From NCBI RefSeq assembly GCF_036541405.1, contig NZ_JAZHFS010000013.1, positions 1 through 64,000 on the forward strand: DNA of 64,000 nucleotides, given 5' to 3'. Shown here piece after piece: positions 24,458 to 33,773 of the stretch. The notes beneath the pieces were generated by a model. That model saw only the letters and a program-made list of their open reading frames with translations, did not search any database and had not been told where the DNA came from. Within the stretch, counting starts at the first letter, position 1, and the number at the start of each line of letters is the position of its first letter. The position numbers were made by a program, and so were the translations under genes. Source of the DNA: Clostridium_AD frigoriphilum. Its GTDB lineage: Bacteria; Bacillota; Clostridia; Clostridiales; Clostridiaceae.

Positions 24458-25366
24458 TTGAAAAATCAAACAATTGGTGTAGAAATTGAAATGACTGGAA
24501 TCACTAGATCAAAAGCTGCTGAGGTAACTTCAAACTTCTTAGGAGGAACGGTTCACCGAACATTTGATAGCTACGATACATACGATATAACCGCACCAGA
24601 TGACAGGGTTTGGAAAATAATGAGTGATGCTAGTATTCAAACAGTAAAAAAAGGAAAAGGCATACTTGTTTCAGCAGACGGAAGTTATAGCGTTGAACTG
24701 GTCACACCGATACTAAGGTATGATGAGGATATTGAAGCATTGCAAGAACTTATTAGAAAGCTTAGACATGTAGGTGCAGTTAGCGAAAGCAAGATACAAT
24801 GCGGTATTCACATCCACATAGGTGCAAAAGACCATACTCCAAACGCCTTAAAGAATTTAGTTAATCTTATGGCTGCAAAAGAGAATTTAATTTATAAGAG
24901 CCTTGAGATTGATCCTGAAAGAGCTAGGTATTGCCAAAAAGTTAATGAGGATTTAATAGAAACTATAAATAAGAAAAAACCAAAAACTTTATCAGAACTT
25001 GCCGACATTTGGTACAGCGGTTACGGTGTTGAAAATAGAGGAAGGCATTACCATACAAGTAGATACCATGGACTTAACCTACATAGCACTTTTACAAAAG
25101 GCACAATTGAATTTAGGCTTTTTAATGGGACCATGCACGCAGGTAAAATTAGAAGCTATATTGTTTTCTGCCTAGCGGTAAGCCACCAAGCATTAACTCA
25201 AAAGAGTGCAAGTGCAAAAAGGACCCATACTGATAACGAAAAATATACATTTAGATGTTGGTTACTTAGATTAGGGCTCATTGGTGAAGAGTTTAAAAAT
25301 TGCAGACAAAACCTTATGAAACCACTTGATGGAAATTCAGCTTGGAGAACACCAAGAGTCGCTTGA
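24458..25366 (+). CDS. Putative amidoligase
   Basis: TTG start behind GAAAGGGG. 302 residues of the Amidoligase_2 family (COOH-NH2 ligase, glutamine synthetase-like fold): GVEIEMTG at residues 6-13, SVELVTPIL near 87-95, CGIHIHIGAKDH near 119-130, GTIEFRLFNGT near 216-226. These acid and histidine residues bind metal and ATP. Known comparative work places phage amidoligases beside GGCT-like cyclotransferases, as here. It probably forms an amide link on a peptide or cell-wall component. A 139-bp gap precedes it without a recognised gene. Confidence 0.9.
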   Translation: MKNQTIGVEIEMTGITRSKAAEVTSNFLGGTVHRTFDSYDTYDITAPDDRVWKIMSDASIQTVKKGKGILVSADGSYSVELVTPILRYDEDIEALQELIRKLRHVGAVSESKIQCGIHIHIGAKDHTPNALKNLVNLMAAKENLIYKSLEIDPERARYCQKVNEDLIETINKKKPKTLSELADIWYSGYGVENRGRHYHTSRYHGLNLHSTFTKGTIEFRLFNGTMHAGKIRSYIVFCLAVSHQALTQKSASAKRTHTDNEKYTFRCWLLRLGLIGEEFKNCRQNLMKPLDGNSAWRTPRVA

Positions 25367-25380
25367 GACTGAAACTACAG

Positions 25381-25409
25381 CCACACGGGGGCAACAATAC
25401 CCCTAGTGG
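25381..25409 (+). other. Intercistronic hairpin
   Basis: CCAC-AC-GGGG faces CCCC-TA-GTGG across GCAACAATA, without a T-run, between amidoligase and GGCT genes. It may be a processing or stability hairpin rather than a terminator. Confidence 0.5.
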
Positions 25410-25441
25410 CAAACTAAATTATTATAAAGGAGAAATGAAAA

Positions 25442-25897
25442 ATGACAGTAAAAACAAACATATATGGAGCTTACGGTTCAAATATGAACTTAGATCAAAT
25501 GAGTCATAGATGTCCTAAAGCTAAGGTGATAGGAACAGGAACACTAGAGGGTTATAAGTTAACTTTTAGAGGAAAATATAAAGGTTTCGCAAACATTGAA
25601 CAGTGCAAGGATAGGCAAGTACCAATTGTTCTATGGGAAATAACTCAGGATTGTGAAACCGCACTTGATATGTACGAGGGTTTCCCAACTCAATATATCA
25701 AAAAACAAGTGGAAGTTATAGTTGATGGTAAACTAATAAAAACCATGGTTTATATTATGGTAAGTGAATATACCAATATGGTAGTAGCTCCTACAGAGTA
25801 TTATTTTGGTGTAATAGCTAGAGGGTATTCTGACAACAGAGTTGATCTAAAGCCACTACAAATTGCATATTCAGAATGCTTATCTGAACTTAGATAG
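25442..25897 (+). CDS. Gamma-glutamylcyclotransferase-like (AIG2/GGCT) protein
   Basis: 151 residues, AAAGGAG upstream. AYGSNMNLDQM at residues 10-20 is the GGCT substrate loop; LDMYEGFPTQYIK near 78-90 carries the family E-G-x-P motif with the likely catalytic glutamate. GGCT enzymes release 5-oxoproline from gamma-glutamyl amines or peptides, so this protein could reverse or trim bonds made by the neighbouring amidoligase. That pairing is known from comparative genomics; substrate unknown. Confidence 0.9.
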   Translation: MTVKTNIYGAYGSNMNLDQMSHRCPKAKVIGTGTLEGYKLTFRGKYKGFANIEQCKDRQVPIVLWEITQDCETALDMYEGFPTQYIKKQVEVIVDGKLIKTMVYIMVSEYTNMVVAPTEYYFGVIARGYSDNRVDLKPLQIAYSECLSELR

Positions 25898-25908
25898 CGG
25901 AGGGTTAT

Positions 25909-26301
25909 ATGGATAGTTTTTTTACTCAAAAACACTGTGATAGATGTGGTGGAGATTTAAAAAATGGTAGAACAATGTCAATGTTCAACACTGAGTGTAT
26001 TTGCCTGGGTTGCTGCGAAAAAGAAAAACAAGATAAGGATTATAATAAAGCATCCAAGGCTGACCATGATGAAATTAAGAAAGGCAATTATAACTATGAA
26101 GGGTTAAGAGGGCAGAAAAAAGTTGTAAGCGATAAGATTGTAGGCCAGATCCTACTAATAAGAAAACACGGGCAATACAATATGGTTGATACTGTTAATG
26201 TTCAGCGAGAGGCTTATAACAGGGAGTTTTATGAACTAGTATCTTTTTTAGAAGAACATAAAAAAGAGTACTTAAATTTTATATTGACCGGAGATAGATA
26301 A
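25909..26301 (+). CDS. Zinc-ribbon / DUF5049 phage protein
   Basis: 130 residues, CGGAGG upstream. Residues 1-45 form a zinc ribbon (CDRCGG with CICLGCCEKE); residues 75-130 match DUF5049 (KIVGQILLIRKHGQYNM, VNVQREAYNREFYELV). The two pieces are often separate genes in related phages, so this may be a fusion. Follows GGCT by 11 bp and ends before a terminator. Confidence 0.7.
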   Translation: MDSFFTQKHCDRCGGDLKNGRTMSMFNTECICLGCCEKEKQDKDYNKASKADHDEIKKGNYNYEGLRGQKKVVSDKIVGQILLIRKHGQYNMVDTVNVQREAYNREFYELVSFLEEHKKEYLNFILTGDR

Positions 26302-26312
26302 AATTAGATTTA

Positions 26313-26340
26313 GAAGAGCTTCTATGGAGGCTCTTTTTTC
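26313..26340 (+). terminator. Intrinsic terminator before terminase genes
   Basis: AAGAGC(TTC)-TATG-(GAG)GCTCTT followed by five T, 12 bp after the DUF5049 gene and 34 bp before the small terminase gene. Confidence 0.75.
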
Positions 26341-26373
26341 ATTGGTAAATTTTAAAAAAGGGAGGTGAAACCT

Positions 26374-26847
26374 ATGGCACAAAGAGGACGAAAACCAAAA
26401 CCAACTGCAGTAAAGCAGCTCGAAGGGAATCCTGGTAAACGGCCACTTAATGAATTCGAACCAAAACCAGAAAAAAGAGCACCAAGGTGTCCGACCTGGC
26501 TTGAACTCGAAGCTAAAAAAGAATGGCGAAGAGTAGCAAAACAGCTTGAGGAACTTGGTATATTAACAGAAGTTGATATGGCAGCTTTTGCAGGATATTG
26601 TGAAGCTTATGCACGTTGGAAAGAGGCAGAAGAATTTATAACAAAGCATGGGACAATTGTAAAAACACCAAGTGGGTATTGGCAACAGGTGCCACAGGTG
26701 TCCATCGCCCAAACTTATCTTAAAATAATGATTAAATTTTGTGAACAGTTTGGGCTAACACCATCTTCAAGGAGTAGAATTGTTGCGGATAAAGGTACTA
26801 ATGATAGTTTAGATAGTATGGAAATGATGCTAAGGGGAGAAAGATGA
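26374..26847 (+). CDS. Phage terminase small subunit (P27 family)
   Basis: ATG at 26374 with GGGAGGTG. 157 residues. Basic start MAQRGRKPKPTAVKQLEGNP and CPTWLELEAKKEWRR are P27-family hallmarks, followed by DMAAFAGYCEAYARW. It recognises phage DNA at the packaging site and presents it to the large subunit encoded 72 bp downstream. Confidence 0.94.
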   Translation: MAQRGRKPKPTAVKQLEGNPGKRPLNEFEPKPEKRAPRCPTWLELEAKKEWRRVAKQLEELGILTEVDMAAFAGYCEAYARWKEAEEFITKHGTIVKTPSGYWQQVPQVSIAQTYLKIMIKFCEQFGLTPSSRSRIVADKGTNDSLDSMEMMLRGER

Positions 26848-26919
26848 TGGTAGATAAATATAAAAGTCATAATTGGCGTATTCTAATAAAGAAAAATCCC
26901 GGATAGAGGCGAGAGGATA

Positions 26920-28512
26920 ATGAACAAAGAAGGTACATTTATTCCGACCAAATTTATACTTCCAACATCACATTATGATGATAAAAGAGCACAGCATGCT
27001 ATTGATTTTATACAAAATTTAAAACACACAAAAGGTGAATGGTTTAATAAACCATTCACCTTACTTGATTGGCAGTTAGAAATCATTAGGAATATATTTG
27101 GTGTTATTAAAGAAAATAGTTATCGTCAATTCACAACAGCTTATGTAGAAATTGCTAAGAAGCAAGGAAAGACTGAACTTGGAGCTGCACTTGCCTTATA
27201 CATGTTAACAGCTGATGGAGAGCGTGGCGCTGAAATATATAGTTGCGCTGCAGATAGGGCACAAGCCAGTTTAATTTATCAAGTGGCTGTAGATATGATT
27301 TCTTTATGTCCAGCATTGAAAAAGAGATTGAAAGTTGTAGCTTCACAAAAGAGAATAGTGTACCCTGCAATGAATTCTTTCTATCAGGTATTATCAAGTG
27401 AGGCCTACTCAAAACATGGGATTAATCCTCATGCAGTTTTATTTGATGAAACACATGTTGCTAATAGAGAGATGTTTAATGTAATGCTACACGGTGCTGC
27501 AGATGCAAGACGTCAGCCACTTAATTTTCTTATAACTACTGCTGGTAATGATTTGCATAGTATAGGATATGAAATACACCAGAAGGCAGTGGATATAATA
27601 GATGGAAAGAAAATAGATAAATCTTTCTATCCAACAATATATGCAGCAGCAGAGGATGATGATTGGACATTACCTAGCGTTTGGGCGAAAGCTAACCCCA
27701 GTCTTGGAGTAACAGTTGCTGAGGAAAAGGTTCAAATAGCCTGTGAAAATGCAAGGCAAAACCCTGCAGATGAGAACCTATTTAAACAATTAAGATTGTG
27801 CATATGGGTAAAACAATCTATAAGATGGATGCCAATGCACATCTGGGATTTGTGTATTTTTGAGGTTGAAGAAGAATTGTTAAAAGGCAGAGAATGTTAT
27901 GGTGGACTTGACCTTTCAAGCACCACAGATATTACTGCTTTTGTTTTAGTCTTTCCACCAAGAACAGCTGAAGAAAAATATATAGTACTTCCTTACTTTT
28001 GGATACCAGAGGATAATCTAAAACTGAGAGTTAGGCGTGATCATGTTCCTTATGATGTCTGGGAGAAACAAGGGTATGTAAAAACTACAGAAGGTAATGT
28101 AGTCCACTATGGATTTATAGAAACTTTTATAGAAGAACTTCACACAAAGTATAATATTAAAGAAATAGCATTTGATCGTTGGGGAGCTGTGCAAATGGTG
28201 CAGAACCTTGAGGGTATGGGATTTACAGTAGTTCCTTTTGGACAAGGATATAAAGATATGTCTCCATCTTCTAAAGAATTAATGAAGCTAACCCTTGAGA
28301 AGAAGATAGCCCATGGAGGGAACCCAGTGCTCCGTTGGATGATGGATAATATTTACGTGAAAACTGATCCTGCTGGAAACATAAAACCGGACAAAGAAAA
28401 AAGTACAGAGAAGATTGATGGAGCAGTTGCTTTGATAATGGCATTGGATAGAGCTATAAGGAATGAAAATAAGAGTAGTGTTTATGATGAGAGAGGGATA
28501 CTTATTTTATAA
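26920..28512 (+). CDS. Phage terminase large subunit
   Basis: 530 residues. ATPase: AKKQGKTE at residues 79-86 (Walker A) and LFDETH near 174-179 (Walker B). Nuclease: GLDLSSTTD near 326-334 and the C-terminal KIDGAVALIMALDRA with the last acidic metal ligand. Motor that pumps DNA into the procapsid and cuts it. In relatives the portal follows directly; here a three-gene cargo unit intervenes. Confidence 0.96.
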   Translation: MNKEGTFIPTKFILPTSHYDDKRAQHAIDFIQNLKHTKGEWFNKPFTLLDWQLEIIRNIFGVIKENSYRQFTTAYVEIAKKQGKTELGAALALYMLTADGERGAEIYSCAADRAQASLIYQVAVDMISLCPALKKRLKVVASQKRIVYPAMNSFYQVLSSEAYSKHGINPHAVLFDETHVANREMFNVMLHGAADARRQPLNFLITTAGNDLHSIGYEIHQKAVDIIDGKKIDKSFYPTIYAAAEDDDWTLPSVWAKANPSLGVTVAEEKVQIACENARQNPADENLFKQLRLCIWVKQSIRWMPMHIWDLCIFEVEEELLKGRECYGGLDLSSTTDITAFVLVFPPRTAEEKYIVLPYFWIPEDNLKLRVRRDHVPYDVWEKQGYVKTTEGNVVHYGFIETFIEELHTKYNIKEIAFDRWGAVQMVQNLEGMGFTVVPFGQGYKDMSPSSKELMKLTLEKKIAHGGNPVLRWMMDNIYVKTDPAGNIKPDKEKSTEKIDGAVALIMALDRAIRNENKSSVYDERGILIL

Positions 28513-28530
28513 TATTGAGTAAAATGGTTA

Positions 28531-28559
28531 TTGATAGATATTTAGGAGAATAATATATT
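28531..28559 (+). promoter_or_regulatory. Promoter of the DUF262-HEPN cargo unit
   Basis: TTGATA, exactly 17 bp, TATATT, ending 24 bp before the first cargo gene and 20 bp after the terminase stop. Independent expression of the unit in a lysogen is implied. Confidence 0.65.
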
Positions 28560-28583
28560 ATAAATGATATTTGGAGGTTAGTT

Positions 28584-28937
28584 ATGAATTATGTTGTGGA
28601 ATATAAATCGATTTTCGAAATTGTTAACTTAATTAACGAAAATTCTAAAATTAAAAAGAATGTAAAAATAGAGGAATCTGAAGTTGAAATGAATCCTATT
28701 ATTATTTTTGATATTATTATTATTAAAGATGATGATAAAACGTTAGATGTGTTGTGTTCAGATAAAAAAACTTTAGATAGAATTTATTATTTTAGTTCCC
28801 CAAATATGTGCCTTCAGCGTTTGACACAATTATACAAATGTTTTATAATTAATTATTCTGATATTATTAATGTTATGAAATATAAAGAATTTTGTAATAG
28901 ATATAGTTTTAAAAAAAGGGGTGTTAAAGATGGATGA
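28584..28937 (+). CDS. Cargo gene, unknown 117-residue protein
   Basis: TTGGAGG precedes the ATG. The protein is isoleucine-, lysine- and asparagine-rich (KIKKNVKIEESEVEMNP, IIIFDIIIIKDDDKTL) and ends in a basic tail overlapping the DUF262 start by 8 bp. Mixed alpha/beta, no recognised motif. Far more AT-rich than the flanking terminase and portal genes. First gene of the unit; may be a regulator or antitoxin of the HEPN protein. Confidence 0.55.
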   Translation: MNYVVEYKSIFEIVNLINENSKIKKNVKIEESEVEMNPIIIFDIIIIKDDDKTLDVLCSDKKTLDRIYYFSSPNMCLQRLTQLYKCFIINYSDIINVMKYKEFCNRYSFKKRGVKDG

Positions 28938-30081
28938 AAGCAAAAGTACATTAACAGAGGAAATTAATGATGAGTCTGTTTCTTATACAGATGATTCACT
29001 TTTTAATATTACATCATTTGGTACAGATTTATCATTTAGAGAAATAATATCTATGTATCAAGATGGAGATCTTGAGAAACCAGAGCTTCAAAGAAAGTAT
29101 ATTTGGACTAAAAATGAAGCAAGCAGATTTATTGATTCAATACTTCTTGGATTACCGGTACCAAGTATTTTTTTGGCTAAAACAATAGATGAAAAACGGT
29201 TAATTATAGATGGGTACCAAAGAATTATGACTGTATTTGACTATGTTACTGGTATATTTACAGGAGATGGTAAAATATTTAAACTTTCGAATACAGATAA
29301 TATAAACGAACGTTGGAGAGGTAAGGCGTTTAAGGAACTTACTCCCGAGGAGCAAAGAAAAATAAGGAACTCTTCTATTCATGCAATTGTATTTGAACAA
29401 AAGCATCCACAAAATGATACTGGGATGTTTCAAATTTTTGAGAGAATTAATACAAGTGGTCGAGTTTTAAAGCCTCAAGAGATTAGAAACTGTGTTTACC
29501 ATGGAGAGTTTAATGCATTACTTTTTAAATTAAATAAAATCCAAGTATGGCGTGACATTTTAGGATTATTAAATGAAGATTCAAGGATGGCGGACATAGA
29601 GTTGATATTAAGATTTTTTGCAATCAATGACTTTAAAAACTATGAGCATAAAAATAAAAATGTTAAGCAAATTAATTTAACAAAATATATGAATGAATAT
29701 ATGAGTAGTCTTAATAATATTGATGAAAAAAAAGCTGAGATTTTAACATCAAGTTTTGAAGAGGTTTTAAATTACTTATTTACTACACTAGGGAAAAAAT
29801 GTTTTAGAACACTAAAAATTAAGGATGAGAAAGTTGTTTTTGCAAAAAAAGTAAATCCAGTTATATTTGATGCTGTTTCCACTGCGACAAGCTTTGTTAT
29901 TCAAAAAAGAATTGAGTTACCAGTAAATGATGTGTTTGAAAAAAGATATATCAAATTGTTAATAAATACTGATTTTATAAGTGCAACTACAAATCGAACT
30001 ACAAATACTGAAAATATTAAAGCTCGTATTAATTTAGCTACAACAATATTATTTGGAGTGCATTATGAATGGAACATATAA
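28930..30081 (+). CDS. DUF262 (GmrSD N-domain / ParB-like nuclease) protein
   Basis: ATG at 28930 behind AAGGGGTG. 383 residues. LQRKYIWTKNEASRFIDSIL near 53-72, then PVPSIFLAK, DGYQR at 94-98 (the family D-G-Q-R active site), and FERINTSGRVLKPQEIRNC near 170. This is the DUF262 ParB/DNase-like fold found in GmrSD type IV restriction and in other defence pairs. The C-terminal part is helical, without the DUF1524 HNH domain. The overlapping HEPN gene is its expected partner. Confidence 0.9.
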   Translation: MDESKSTLTEEINDESVSYTDDSLFNITSFGTDLSFREIISMYQDGDLEKPELQRKYIWTKNEASRFIDSILLGLPVPSIFLAKTIDEKRLIIDGYQRIMTVFDYVTGIFTGDGKIFKLSNTDNINERWRGKAFKELTPEEQRKIRNSSIHAIVFEQKHPQNDTGMFQIFERINTSGRVLKPQEIRNCVYHGEFNALLFKLNKIQVWRDILGLLNEDSRMADIELILRFFAINDFKNYEHKNKNVKQINLTKYMNEYMSSLNNIDEKKAEILTSSFEEVLNYLFTTLGKKCFRTLKIKDEKVVFAKKVNPVIFDAVSTATSFVIQKRIELPVNDVFEKRYIKLLINTDFISATTNRTTNTENIKARINLATTILFGVHYEWNI

Positions 30082-30544
30082 AAATAAAATTGACGATTGC
30101 AATATTGAATTATTAAAAATAAAAACTTGGATTGATAGTCATACATTGGATTCTAACATAAGATATTTGGTTAACTATTCTGTTATTAAATGTTGTGGAA
30201 CTATCGAAAATACTTATAAGGAGATTATTTTTGATCATCTCGCGGATGGATCAAAGACAGAGAATATAAATTATTTAACGAAGAATATTATTAATTCTTC
30301 AAGTAACCCTACTACGGGGAAGATGCAAAGGATGCTAGAAGATATTAATGTAAATTGGTCCACAGAATTCGAAACGAAAATAAGGGGTCAAAATCAAAAG
30401 GGACAATTAAATTCTTTAGTTGGTCTAAGAAATACATTTTCCCATGGTGGAAGCATAACGGCATCAATCGATGACGTAATATTATTTTTTACTGCTGGCG
30501 AATGGATTTTGGAACAGTTATATCTATGTATTTATCCTATATAA
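30065..30544 (+). CDS. HEPN-domain protein (RiboL-PSP / MAE_28990-like)
   Basis: ATG at 30065, overlapping the DUF262 gene by 17 bp. 159 residues, helical. RNTFSHGG at 122-129 carries the R-x4-H ribonuclease motif of HEPN domains. HEPN proteins of this type are typically encoded next to DUF262 and are thought to act as RNases in defence or toxin-antitoxin modules. Intact catalytic motif. Ends at a terminator 4 bp later. Confidence 0.85.
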   Translation: MNGTYKNKIDDCNIELLKIKTWIDSHTLDSNIRYLVNYSVIKCCGTIENTYKEIIFDHLADGSKTENINYLTKNIINSSSNPTTGKMQRMLEDINVNWSTEFETKIRGQNQKGQLNSLVGLRNTFSHGGSITASIDDVILFFTAGEWILEQLYLCIYPI

Positions 30545-30547
30545 TAA

Positions 30548-30571
30548 ACATCACCTAGGTGGTGTTTTTTT
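30548..30571 (+). terminator. Terminator closing the DUF262-HEPN unit
   Basis: ACATCACC-TA-GGTGGTGT with a run of seven T, just after the HEPN stop. With the promoter at 28531 it makes the unit transcriptionally self-contained; readthrough would still be needed for late genes. Confidence 0.85.
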
Positions 30572-30601
30572 CATATTAATCTTTAAAGGAGAATGATATT
30601 T

Positions 30602-31834
30602 ATGAGTATATTAAAAGGACTTTTTCATTCAAGAGATAAGCCACGCAATATTATGATGGGGAATGCATATAGTTTTTTCTTTGGTAATACCGCTAGTGGA
30701 AAGATAGTAAATGAAAGAACGGCAATGCAGACTACAGCAGTTTATGTTTGCGTTAGAATACTTGCAGAAACAATAGCTTCACTACCACTCCATACCTATA
30801 GCTACACAGAAACTGGTAAAGAGAAAGCGACAGAACATCAAATATATCATCTACTTGCAGATGAACCCAACCCTGAGATGACCTCCTTTGTGTTTAGAGA
30901 AACACTGATGGGTCATCTTTTATTATGGGGAAATGCTTACGCTCAAATTATTCGTGATGGTAGAGGGAGAGCAATGGCTTTATACCCGCTAATGCCAGAC
31001 AAGATGACTGTAAATAGAAGTGATAAGGGTGAGATCTACTATATTTACATTAAAGAAGGACAGAGTTATCCTCTTAGAAATGATGAGGTTTTGCACATCC
31101 CTGGTCTTGGATTTGATGGTTTAATTGGTCAATCTCCAATAGCTATGGCTAAAAATGCTATAGGTATGGCGATAGCAACTGAGGAATATGGAGCAAAATT
31201 CTTTGCAAACGGCGCAACTCCCGGTGGTGTACTTATGTATCCGGGTATAGTAAAAGACCCTGCAAGAGTTAGAGAAAGCTGGAACAGTGTGTATCAAGGC
31301 ACTTCAAATGCACATAGAGTTGCAGTTTTGGAAGAGGGTATGAAATTTGAAAGTATAGGAATCCCACCAGAGCAAGCACAGTTTTTACAAACTAGAAAAT
31401 TTCAGATTAATGAGATAGCGCGGATATTTAGAATTCCACCTCATATGGTAGGTGATTTAGAAAAATCAAGTTTTAGCAATATAGAGCAGCAGTCACTTGA
31501 ATTTGTTATGTACACACTTGATCCTTGGGTCATTCGGTGGGAGCAAGCAATTAAAAGAGCTTTGTTTACTGAGAGTGAAAAGAAAAAGTATTTCGTCAAG
31601 TTCAATGTGGATGGATTACTTAGAGGTGATTACCAAAGTCGTATGAATGGTTATGCAGTTGGAAGGCAGAATGGTTGGTTATCAAGTAATGATATAAGGA
31701 AACTTGAAAATCTTAATAGAATACCAGAAGAGCTCGGTGGAGACCTATATTTAATAAATGGAAACATGACAAAGCTAGCAGATGCAGGAGTATTTGCTAA
31801 CAAAACTAACACAGGATTGGAGGTAAAAGAATGA
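30602..31834 (+). CDS. HK97-family portal protein
   Basis: ATG at 30602 behind AAAGGAG; an ATG at 30593 is too close to the site. 410 residues. TAVYVCVRILAETIASLPLH, EPNPEMTSFVFRETL and ARIFRIPPHMVGDLE are the family signatures. Twelve copies form the DNA channel at the capsid vertex. Overlaps the protease gene by 4 bp (ATGA). Confidence 0.96.
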   Translation: MSILKGLFHSRDKPRNIMMGNAYSFFFGNTASGKIVNERTAMQTTAVYVCVRILAETIASLPLHTYSYTETGKEKATEHQIYHLLADEPNPEMTSFVFRETLMGHLLLWGNAYAQIIRDGRGRAMALYPLMPDKMTVNRSDKGEIYYIYIKEGQSYPLRNDEVLHIPGLGFDGLIGQSPIAMAKNAIGMAIATEEYGAKFFANGATPGGVLMYPGIVKDPARVRESWNSVYQGTSNAHRVAVLEEGMKFESIGIPPEQAQFLQTRKFQINEIARIFRIPPHMVGDLEKSSFSNIEQQSLEFVMYTLDPWVIRWEQAIKRALFTESEKKKYFVKFNVDGLLRGDYQSRMNGYAVGRQNGWLSSNDIRKLENLNRIPEELGGDLYLINGNMTKLADAGVFANKTNTGLEVKE

Positions 31835-32523
31835 AGTTTTGGAACTGGGTAAAAAACGAAGAAGGAAGAACTCTTTATTTTGATGGGTACATTGCTCAGG
31901 ATAGTTGGTTTGATGATGATATTACTCCTAAGCAGTTTAAGGCTGAACTTACAGCGACTGTGGGAGATGTATCAGTATGGCTTAACTCACCAGGTGGCGA
32001 CGTTTTTGCGGCAAGTCAAATTTACACAATGCTAAAAGAGTATAAAGGCAAAGTAACAGTGAAAATTGATGGTATGGCAGCTAGTGCAGCTTCGGTTATT
32101 GCTATGGCAGGAGCTGAAATATTAATGTCACCAGTAGCAATTATGATGATTCATAATCCTTCTACAGTTATTTTTGGCGAAGCAGTAGATCTGCAATGTG
32201 GAATTGATATGCTCTCAGAGGTAAAAGAAAGTATTATCAATGCCTATGAGCAAAAGACTGGACTTCCTAGAAATAAGATATCAAAAATGATGGATTCAGA
32301 AACATGGTTTAGTGCTAAGAAAGCAGTAGAACTCGGGTTTGCAGATAAAGTATTGTATGAACCTGACCAAGATGAATCAGCTGAGGGCTTTATTTTTGAC
32401 AAGGTAACAGTAACTAATGCATTAATAAAAAAGATACCAAAAGCAAAACAAACACAGCCTGTAGCAGAGACAGGTACCCCACATGAACAATTACTTAAAA
32501 GACTTGACCTTATAAAATACTAA
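31831..32523 (+). CDS. ClpP-like prohead protease
   Basis: 230 residues, coupled to the portal gene. NSPGGDVFAASQIY near 52-65, GMAASAAS with catalytic Ser85, MIHNP with His108. ClpP-fold head maturation protease that trims the capsid delta domain. The capsid protein encoded next has the matching N-terminal extension. Confidence 0.95.
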   Translation: MKFWNWVKNEEGRTLYFDGYIAQDSWFDDDITPKQFKAELTATVGDVSVWLNSPGGDVFAASQIYTMLKEYKGKVTVKIDGMAASAASVIAMAGAEILMSPVAIMMIHNPSTVIFGEAVDLQCGIDMLSEVKESIINAYEQKTGLPRNKISKMMDSETWFSAKKAVELGFADKVLYEPDQDESAEGFIFDKVTVTNALIKKIPKAKQTQPVAETGTPHEQLLKRLDLIKY

Positions 32524-32539
32524 ATTTGGAGGAATGTAT

Positions 32540-33736
32540 ATGAATAAAATATTAGAACTAAGAGAAAAAAGAGCAAAACTATGGGATAGCACTAAAGCCT
32601 TTCTAGACAGCAAGAGAAATGACGATGGTATATTGTCAGCAGAAAGTACAGAAACATATGAAAAGATGGAAGCTGACGTTGTAAACTTAGGGAAAGAAAT
32701 AGATAGATTTGAGAGGCAAGCAGTTCTTGATTTAGAACTTTCAAAAGCAACTTCTAGTGCTATTAGAAATAAACCTAATGATATCCTTGATACTGAAAAA
32801 ACAGGTAGAGCATCAAACGAGTACAATAATGCCTTCTGGAAGACTATGAGAAATAAAAATAGTTCCGATGTACAAAATGCTTTGCAAATCGGTACTGATA
32901 GTGAGGGAGGATTTCTTGCACCAGATGAATTTGAAAAAATGTTAATTGAAAGCTTAGAAGAACAAAACATATTTAGGCAGATTGCAAACATAATCACTAC
33001 ATCGTCGGGAGATAAGAAGATACCTGTTGTTGCAGGTAAAGGGACAGCATCTTGGGTAGATGAAGAGGGCGTTATACCAGAATCAGATGATTCATTTGGA
33101 CAAGTATCTATAGGAGCCTATAAATTAGCCACTATGATTAAGGTTTCTGAGGAACTTCTTAATGATAGTGTTTTTAATTTAGAGAGCTATATAGCAAAAG
33201 AATTCGCTAGAAGAATTGGAACAAGAGAGGAAGAGGCGTTCTTTATTGGTGATGGTACTGGAAAGCCTACAGGGATATTTAATGCTACCGGTGGAGCAAC
33301 ACTGGGGGTTACGGCGGCAAGTGCTACAGCAATTACTCTTGATGAGATAATGGATTTATTCTATTCTCTAAAGTCACCTTATAGAAAAAATGCTATTTTC
33401 ACTATGAATGATTCCACTGTAAAGGCTATTAGAAAACTTAAGGATGGAAATGGTCAGTATATTTGGCAGCCCTCTATTACAGCAGGGACGCCAGATACTA
33501 TTTTAACTAGGCCAGTAAAAACCTCAGCTTATATACCAACATTATCAGCTAGTGCAAGGTCTATAGCTTTCGGTGATTTTAGTTATTATTGGGTGGCAGA
33601 TAGACAAGGTAGATCCTTTAAAAGATTAAATGAGCTTTATGCTGCAACTGGTCAAGTTGGATTTATGGCCACGCAAAGAGTGGATGGTAAGTTAATCCTC
33701 CCAGAAGCAATTAAAGTACTACAAATGAAAATATAG
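32540..33736 (+). CDS. HK97-type major capsid protein
   Basis: ATG at 32540 has TTGGAGG eight bases upstream; an in-frame ATG at 32534 is too close. 398 residues: helical delta/scaffold domain (about 1-110, MNKILELREKRAKLWD), then the HK97 fold with GGFLAPDEFEKML, GKGTASWVDEEGVIPESD, and FGDFSYYWVADRQGRSF. Precursor cleaved by the ClpP-like protease. Confidence 0.96.
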   Translation: MNKILELREKRAKLWDSTKAFLDSKRNDDGILSAESTETYEKMEADVVNLGKEIDRFERQAVLDLELSKATSSAIRNKPNDILDTEKTGRASNEYNNAFWKTMRNKNSSDVQNALQIGTDSEGGFLAPDEFEKMLIESLEEQNIFRQIANIITTSSGDKKIPVVAGKGTASWVDEEGVIPESDDSFGQVSIGAYKLATMIKVSEELLNDSVFNLESYIAKEFARRIGTREEEAFFIGDGTGKPTGIFNATGGATLGVTAASATAITLDEIMDLFYSLKSPYRKNAIFTMNDSTVKAIRKLKDGNGQYIWQPSITAGTPDTILTRPVKTSAYIPTLSASARSIAFGDFSYYWVADRQGRSFKRLNELYAATGQVGFMATQRVDGKLILPEAIKVLQMKI

Positions 33737-33773
33737 GTGATAGTAATCTAAGATGAATAATGGAGGTGAGTGT

